This document shows positions 59,395-64,000 of a stretch of 64,000 bases of DNA, piece after piece. The stretch spans positions 62,001-126,000 of the forward strand of contig CALUGW010000001.1 in NCBI GenBank assembly GCA_944320305.1, written 5' to 3'. The notes under the pieces were generated by a model that worked only from the letters and a program-made list of their open reading frames with translations, was not told the origin of the DNA and did not search any database. The translations under genes were made by a program, and so were the position numbers. This DNA comes from an uncultured Prevotella sp. Lineage in GTDB: Bacteria; Bacteroidota; Bacteroidia; Bacteroidales; Bacteroidaceae. Position 1 is the first letter of the stretch. Each line of letters opens with the position of its first letter.

Positions 59395-60036
59395 CTATTG
59401 TGCGGCGTAGCCCACGGGCATATATATCAGCGGCTTCAGCTCGGGCTTTATTCCGAGGAATTTCTGCATCTCGGCCGTGTCTTCGCCGGCGTAGCAGCAC
59501 ACTGTGGCCAGTCCGTTGGCGGCGCAGTGCAGATAGATGTTCTGCATGACGGCTCCGGCGTCGATGCCGCAGATGGCCAGCCGGCCGCTTTGCAGCGAGG
59601 TGTCAGAGGCTATGACTACTACCGTAGGGGCTGTCTGTATGAACTTGTTGCGCTGCCCGGCCTCTTGGCGCAGGTCGCCGCTGCCAATCTTCACCAGCTT
59701 GTTGGCCTTGGCGTCGTAGCGGTAGGTGCCGTCGGCCCGGCCCACGTAGACGGTTATGTCCTGCTTGTTCATGGCCGAGGGCACGGTGAGCTTGCCGTCG
59801 GGGCGGTTTACGCCGCAGGCCGCCCACAGCAGGTCGGCCAGCTGCTGGTCTGTGAGGGTCTTGGCAGCGAACTGCCGCACTGACTTGCGGTCCTGAAGCG
59901 CCTTTGACAGTGTGCCTGCCGTTGTGCTTTTCTGTGGCGCGGGCAGGGTGATGTCTTGTGCGCGCGCACTGGTGCTGAATGTGGCCAGGCCGATGATTGC
60001 GGCCGCGGCTACAGCGATGATGTTGTTTCTTTTCAT
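59395..60036 (-). CDS. Exported nitroreductase-family protein
   Basis: 213 residues. Signal peptide (NIIAVAAAAIIGLATFSTSARAQ), then a nitroreductase fold: DRKSVRQFAAKTLTDQQLADLLWAACGVNR (FMN phosphate region), FIQTAPTVVVIASD, and AICGIDAGAVMQNIYLHCAANGLATV. The pattern is nearest the SagB/ThcOx-like branch. Export of an FMN enzyme is unusual, as FMN is cytoplasmic, unless the protein goes out folded by Tat (no twin-Arg seen) or binds another cofactor. Substrate unknown. TAATTTTG at 60062-60069 (minus) is a likely -7 element. Confidence 0.8.
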   Translation of the reverse strand: MKRNNIIAVAAAAIIGLATFSTSARAQDITLPAPQKSTTAGTLSKALQDRKSVRQFAAKTLTDQQLADLLWAACGVNRPDGKLTVPSAMNKQDITVYVGRADGTYRYDAKANKLVKIGSGDLRQEAGQRNKFIQTAPTVVVIASDTSLQSGRLAICGIDAGAVMQNIYLHCAANGLATVCCYAGEDTAEMQKFLGIKPELKPLIYMPVGYAAQ

Positions 60037-60061
60037 AAATCAGGTTTTTGTTGGTGTCTTA

Positions 60062-60069
60062 CAAAATTA
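60062..60069 (-). promoter_or_regulatory. -7 element TAATTTTG of the nitroreductase gene
   Basis: TAATTTTG on the minus strand, 25 bases before the ATG. No -33 match seen. Confidence 0.45.
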
Positions 60070-60176
60070 ATGCTTTAGGTTGTAAATGCTGTCGTTTTGC
60101 GCCTTGTTTTTGCTTTTGTTAAGTTAGTTTGTCATTGGGCAGTACATACGCTGTCCCGGTTTGCGCATACAGACAA

Positions 60177-60214
60177 CCGGCCACGGGGCACTGCAAGCCA
60201 TGCCCCGTGGCCGG
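60177..60214. terminator. Terminator after feoAB
   Basis: Perfect 14-base stem CCGGCCACGGGGCA (60177-60190) with 60201-60214 and a 10-base loop, 46 bases after the feoAB stop. The T-tract is better on the plus strand, so it may work mainly as a hairpin for the minus transcript. Confidence 0.75.
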
Positions 60215-60260
60215 TTTTAGGCGTCGGCGTTGAACCCGCAGGACGGCTCTGCGGCCTGTG

Positions 60261-62816
60261 CTACAGCAGGAAAAGGCTGCCAACCTGATAGACTGCGGCA
60301 GAGACAATCCAGGCCAGGCAGGTGGTGTAGCCCGCAGCGAAGGCTGCCCACTTCCACGAGCCGCTCTCGCCCTTGATGGCGGCAATGGTGGCCAGACAGG
60401 GGAAGTAGAGCAGTACGAAGATGAGATAGCTGAACGCGGTGAGCGGCGTTATGCCGTCGGCGGCCATCTTCTCGCGCAGAACGGCATACTTGGAGCTGTT
60501 GTCCTCGGCGCTGTCGTCGGCCACGCTCTCGTCTCCGCTGTAAAGCACGCCCATGGTGGACGCCACAATTTCCTTGGCGCCGATGCCGGCCACGAGGCCC
60601 ACGTCGAGTTTCCAGTCGAAGCCCTGCGGGCGGAACACAGGCTCGATGACCTTTCCGATGCGCCCTATGTAGCTTTGTTCCTGCTGCTGTTGCGGTGTCA
60701 GCGTCTCGTCGTGGGGGAAGTAGCCGAGCGCCCAGACAATGACGCTCGCAAAGAGGATGATGCCTCCCATCTTCTTCAGATACTGCTTGCCTTTTTCCCA
60801 CGTGTGGCGGCCGATGGCCTTGGCCGTTGGGAACCGGTAGGGGGGCAGCTCCATTACGAAGGGTGTGTCCTCGCCGCGTATCAGCCAGCGGCTCAGAACT
60901 TTGCTGACAATCACGGCCATGGCGATGCCTATGGCATAGAGCGAGATCATGATGAGGCTCTGGTAGCGCACGGCAAAGAATGTGCCGGTGATCATTATGT
61001 AGATGGGCAGCCGGGCCGAGCAGCTCATCATGGGCAGGATGAGCATGGTGATGAGGCGCGAGCGGCGGCTCTCGATGGTGCGCGTGGCCATGACGGCCGG
61101 CACGTTGCATCCGAAGCCCATGATGAGCGGAATGAACGATTTGCCGTGCAGCCCCATCTTGTGCATGAGCTTGTCCATGATAAAGGCGGCGCGTGCCATG
61201 TAGCCCGAGTCTTCCATGAACGAGATGAAGCAGTAGAGAATGAGGATTTGCGGCAGGAACACTATTACGGCTCCCACGCCGCCGATCACGCCGTCGGCGA
61301 GCATCGCCTTGAGAGGGCCGTCGGGCAGGGTGGAGCTTACCCATCCGCCGAGTGCGGCCACGCCGGCCTCAATCCAGTCCATGGGATACTGGCCGAGGGT
61401 GAACGTGACCTCGAACATCACGTAGAGCATGAGGAAGAAGATGGGGAAGCCGGCATACTTGTTGGTGATGATCTTGTCAATAAGATGCGTCGTCTGGTAG
61501 GTGTCTTTCTTGTTGCCCTCCTCATAGCCGGCCTCGCGCAGCGCACCGTGTATCAGCCCGTACTTGGCGTCCATGATGGCTGTCTCGGAGTCTTCTTTGG
61601 TCTCCTCTTGTATTTTCTTGGCCACTTTGTCGCGCACTGCCAGTATCTCGCGCCCGTTGGGGAGCCTGCTTACGGTCTCGGCGGCTTCCTGGTCCATTTC
61701 CAGGAGCTTTATCGACAGGTAGCGGGTTGAGTATTTGTGGCGTATCTCCTCGTCGTTCTGCAGCTCGCGCTTGATTGCCTCGATGCTTTGCTCGATGAGT
61801 TTGCCGTGGTTGAGGTGTACGTGGCGGAACACGCTGTTGTTGGGTCTTGCGCCGTTGGCGAAGTCCTCTGTGTGGTCGGTGTCGGCGGTTGTGGCGTAGT
61901 CTTTGTGCCAGTTCTGAATCTCGGCGGCCACCTCAGGGTTTATGTTTCCGTCCTTGTCGATGAAGTCTACGCCCTCGTAGAGGTTGATGATGATGTGGAA
62001 AAGCAGGTCAACACCCTGCCCGGCCTTGAAGACGGTGGGTATCATCGGCACGCCGAAGAGCTGGCCGAGCCGGTTGTAGTCAAGCTTGTCGCCGCGGCTC
62101 TGGAACTCGTCGAACATATTGAGGGCGCAGACCATGCGCAGGTTCATGTCGACGAGCTGCGTGGTGAGGTACAGGTTGCGCTCCAGGTTGCTGGAGTCGA
62201 TGACGTTGATGACCACATCGGGCGTCTTGTCTATAATCTGCCGCCGCACGTAAAGCTCCTCGGGACTGTAGGCCGACAGTGAGTAAGTGCCGGGCAGGTC
62301 TACGAGGTTGAACGTGTAGCCCTCGAATTCGGCGGTGCCTTCTTTGGCGTCTACGGTCACGCCGGAGTAGTTGCCCACGCGCTCATGCGCTCCGGAGGCG
62401 AAGTTGAACAGCGAGGTCTTGCCGCAGTTCGGATTGCCCACAAGCGCTACATTGATGGTGCGCCGCTTCTTCATGGCCGCGTCGTGCAGCTGCTTGTCTG
62501 TCAGCCTGCTGATGCAGCCGTCGTTGTCGCTGCTTATCTCGGGCTTGCCGAAATCCTCGCCGCCGGCGTTTTCTTCAAGCTGTTTTGCCTCGTCGGCCGA
62601 TATTATCTCAATCATGTCGGCCTCGCTGTGGCGCAGCGAGACCTCATAGCCCATGATTTTGTATTTCACTGGATCCTGCAGCGGGGCGTTGAGCAGCACT
62701 TTGACCACCTTGCCCTTGATGAATCCCATTTCAACAATGCGCTTGCGGAATCCTCCGTGCCCCAGCACTTTCACGATGACTCCGTATTCTCCGGTCTTTA
62801 ATTCTGATAATTTCAT
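60261..62816 (-). CDS. feoB: FeoA-FeoB fusion, ferrous iron transporter
   Basis: 851 residues. Residues 1-72 are a FeoA SH3-like domain (MKLSELKTGEYGVIVKVLGH, FIKGKVVKVLLNAPLQDP). FeoB starts near 118: G1 ALVGNPNCGKTSLFN, G2 YSGVTV, G3 DLPGTYSLS, G4 NMFD, a helical GDI-like region, then a membrane part with two Gate repeats (PIFFLMLYVMFEVTF, GFGCNVPAVMATRTIESRRSR, GIGAKEIVASTMGVLYS). Imports Fe(II) into the cytoplasm under low oxygen. The fusion is common in Bacteroidetes. TAATTTTG at 62834-62841 (minus) is a probable -7 element. Confidence 0.95.
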   Translation of the reverse strand: MKLSELKTGEYGVIVKVLGHGGFRKRIVEMGFIKGKVVKVLLNAPLQDPVKYKIMGYEVSLRHSEADMIEIISADEAKQLEENAGGEDFGKPEISSDNDGCISRLTDKQLHDAAMKKRRTINVALVGNPNCGKTSLFNFASGAHERVGNYSGVTVDAKEGTAEFEGYTFNLVDLPGTYSLSAYSPEELYVRRQIIDKTPDVVINVIDSSNLERNLYLTTQLVDMNLRMVCALNMFDEFQSRGDKLDYNRLGQLFGVPMIPTVFKAGQGVDLLFHIIINLYEGVDFIDKDGNINPEVAAEIQNWHKDYATTADTDHTEDFANGARPNNSVFRHVHLNHGKLIEQSIEAIKRELQNDEEIRHKYSTRYLSIKLLEMDQEAAETVSRLPNGREILAVRDKVAKKIQEETKEDSETAIMDAKYGLIHGALREAGYEEGNKKDTYQTTHLIDKIITNKYAGFPIFFLMLYVMFEVTFTLGQYPMDWIEAGVAALGGWVSSTLPDGPLKAMLADGVIGGVGAVIVFLPQILILYCFISFMEDSGYMARAAFIMDKLMHKMGLHGKSFIPLIMGFGCNVPAVMATRTIESRRSRLITMLILPMMSCSARLPIYIMITGTFFAVRYQSLIMISLYAIGIAMAVIVSKVLSRWLIRGEDTPFVMELPPYRFPTAKAIGRHTWEKGKQYLKKMGGIILFASVIVWALGYFPHDETLTPQQQQEQSYIGRIGKVIEPVFRPQGFDWKLDVGLVAGIGAKEIVASTMGVLYSGDESVADDSAEDNSSKYAVLREKMAADGITPLTAFSYLIFVLLYFPCLATIAAIKGESGSWKWAAFAAGYTTCLAWIVSAAVYQVGSLFLL

Positions 62817-62833
62817 GTTGTTGTTGTGTCATG

Positions 62834-62841
62834 CAAAATTA
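62834..62841 (-). promoter_or_regulatory. -7 element TAATTTTG of feoAB
   Basis: TAATTTTG on the minus strand, 17 bases before the ATG; TTTG at 62864-62867 is 22 bases further up. Confidence 0.55.
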
Positions 62842-62907
62842 CAAAAACGGGTCAAGAATCAGTCAAAAGCGGTGAGGTTTTTGTGTAAAATACCAAGAAT
62901 GTGTGAT

Positions 62908-63657
62908 TTATTGGCGGCTGTCTTGAAAATAATCATGGAGAATGCTTGACGCTGTGTCACCATTATTCGGTATGTCATTTATGATTGTTCCGTTTTCCAT
63001 GAGAATGATCCGTGTGCAGATCTCGGCTATGTTGGCAAGATTGTGGCTGCTGACAATGATTGTCGCCCCTGTCTGTCTGTTGTAGTCTTTGAGCAGGTTT
63101 ATGAGCCGGGCCTGGCTTTGCGGGTCAAGAAAATTGAACGGCTCGTCAAGAATGACGGTGCTGGGAGTGTGCAGCAGGGCGGCGGTAATGCCGATTTTCT
63201 GCCTGTTGCCTGCCGACAGCTCGCGTATGAGCTTGCCGCTGCCCATGATGCCGCAACCGTCAAGCCAGCTCGATTTGCCGCTAAGCTGTTCCGTTGCGGT
63301 CTTGCGGTCTGCGCAGGAAAGTCTTGCAACGAATTCGAAATATTCTTCCGGCGTCAGATAGTCTATAAGGAAGCTCTCGTCGAGATAGGCTCCTGTGAAC
63401 AGTTTCCAGTCCTCGCTTCCGGCCACGTTTATCCTTACTGGCGTTGAGTCTGGCCGCCTCGGCAACGATGGTGAGGTGAGCGACACTTTGCCGTTGTCGG
63501 CATTCGTGAGGTCGAGCATGAGCCGGAACAGTGTGGTCTTGCCGGCGCCGTTGTTCCCAACAAGGCCGATTATCTCGCCGTCATTGAATGTGAGACGCTT
63601 TATGTCGCACGCTATGGTGCGCCCGTATTGTTTTCTTAAGGATTCAATTATTACCAT
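62908..63657 (-). CDS. ABC transporter ATPase, no adjacent permease
   Basis: 249 residues, one nucleotide-binding domain: Walker A GLVGNNGAGKTTLFRL, signature ELSAGNRQKIGI (LSAGN in place of LSGGQ), Walker B STVILDEPFNFLDPQ, H-loop VSSHNLA. An insert of about 25 residues follows the Walker A strand (LPRRPDSTPVRINVAG). It resembles ATPases of ABC-2 type exporters. Neither feoAB nor secA beside it is a partner, so its permease is elsewhere. Confidence 0.85.
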   Translation of the reverse strand: MVIIESLRKQYGRTIACDIKRLTFNDGEIIGLVGNNGAGKTTLFRLMLDLTNADNGKVSLTSPSLPRRPDSTPVRINVAGSEDWKLFTGAYLDESFLIDYLTPEEYFEFVARLSCADRKTATEQLSGKSSWLDGCGIMGSGKLIRELSAGNRQKIGITAALLHTPSTVILDEPFNFLDPQSQARLINLLKDYNRQTGATIIVSSHNLANIAEICTRIILMENGTIINDIPNNGDTASSILHDYFQDSRQ

Positions 63658-63747
63658 TTTTCTGTTGGCAAAAGATTCAGGGGTGCCGTTTTATCATGCC
63701 GAACACCGGAATGTTGTTCAATGGCAGGGGAGAGCGGTAAGAAAAAA

Positions 63748-63775
63748 GCGTTTGGAGTGTTCCTGCTCCAAACGC
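63748..63775 (-). terminator. Terminator of secA
   Basis: GCGTTTGGAG (63748-63757) pairs with CTCCAAACGC (63766-63775); on the minus strand six T follow. Confidence 0.88.
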
Positions 63776-63789
63776 CTTTCTTCTTTCAT

Positions 63790-64000
63790 TTATACGAGAC
63801 CGCGTCCGTGGCAGTTCTTGAATTTCTTGCCACTTCCGCAGGGGCACGGGTCATTGCGTCCCGGCAGCTTGTCCTTTACGATCGGAGTGTGCTGTGGTTG
63901 GCGGCGCGTGTCTTGCGCGGCCGCTGCCTCCTGGTTGGGGTCAGTGAGCCTTTCCTCGTCCAGGTTCTGTTTTGTCTCAGTGTATTGCTGGGCAGGCCTG
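63790..64000 (-). CDS. secA: Protein translocase ATPase SecA, C-terminal end
   Basis: Only the last 70 codons are in the window; the frame is open at the right edge. The visible part is a Gln/Glu-rich linker and then [20 protein letters not shown], the zinc-binding SEC-C motif (C-x-C...CH) that contacts SecB or the ribosome, ending GLV. The length of linker and the motif fit Bacteroidales SecA. SEC-C motifs also occur in other proteins, but the linker and the position at the very end favour SecA. Confidence 0.82.
   Translation of the reverse strand, partial: RPAQQYTETKQNLDEERLTDPNQEAAAAQDTRRQPQHTPIVKDKLPGRNDPCPCGSGKKFKNCHGRGLV

Noticed and set aside
60258-61730. 490-codon plus-strand ORF opposite feoAB
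   Set aside because: It is a shadow of the well-supported feoAB gene in GC-rich DNA; no domain and low-complexity content.
1-64000. tRNA or rRNA genes
   Set aside because: No T-loop (GGTTCGAATC-like) with a matching acceptor stem and no rRNA signature was found on either strand by eye.

Overview
The window looks like a chromosomal segment of a gut-type Bacteroidales bacterium; Muribaculaceae or a close relative is my guess from gene style, but I cannot prove the family. Reasons: many genes have the Bacteroidetes promoter (TTTG or TTG about 20 bases before TAnnTTTG) and no obvious Shine-Dalgarno site. The gene set includes RprX/RprY, the Bat aerotolerance operon, a FeoA-FeoB fusion, a PorD (DUF4835) type IX secretion gene, NVEALA and six-bladed propeller lipoprotein genes, a TonB-dependent receptor and DUF3127. 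No rRNA, tRNA, CRISPR array, phage or complete insertion sequence was seen.

Layout. 0-4.6 kb: end of a surface subtilase, a small outer-membrane barrel, a Nudix hydrolase, a C1 peptidase and an exported beta-rich protein. 4.6-6.5 kb: a copper P-type ATPase that lacks most of its nucleotide-binding domain. 6.5-7.5 kb: a repeat-rich gap. 7.6-9.4 kb: slyD and aroC. 9.5-11.6 kb: an AT-rich NVEALA/lipoprotein cluster with two frameshifted genes. 11.6-17.1 kb: a candidate small RNA, then a Phe/Tyr leader peptide with an attenuator, then pheA, an aminotransferase, a DAHP synthase-chorismate mutase fusion, tyrA and a TerB-DnaJ gene. Together these make phenylalanine and tyrosine; aroC, which makes chorismate, is nearby. 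17.2-24.4 kb: TonB receptor, an AlaX-like editing protein, rng, a tiny basic protein, HU and hemW. 24.5-29.6 kb: an EF-G paralogue and rprXY. 30.6-40.5 kb: riboflavin synthase, then moxR, DUF58, a signal-anchored protein, batA, a batB-batC fusion, a batD-batE fusion and a PAP2 phosphatase. 41.3-50.2 kb: queA, an Smr protein, nadE, a divergent sigma-70 factor with a coupled small gene, a nitrous-oxide-stimulated-promoter family gene, dnaB, and a FetA/FetB-like transporter. 50.7-58.2 kb (minus): dnaN, exonuclease, coaBC, porD, recN and a protease-like TPR protein. 58.3-64 kb: DUF3127, an exported nitroreductase, feoAB, an ABC ATPase and the end of secA.

The least expected signal is in the gaps. 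Six intergenic sites carry short tandem arrays with an exact 22-base period, built on a near-palindrome (CAATATAGGCCATATTG). Three of them sit inside a longer 332-base element whose landmarks keep identical spacing in all three copies although the sequence between them has diverged. I do not recognise this element. The Phe/Tyr attenuator at 11.9-12.1 kb is the clearest readable regulatory device.
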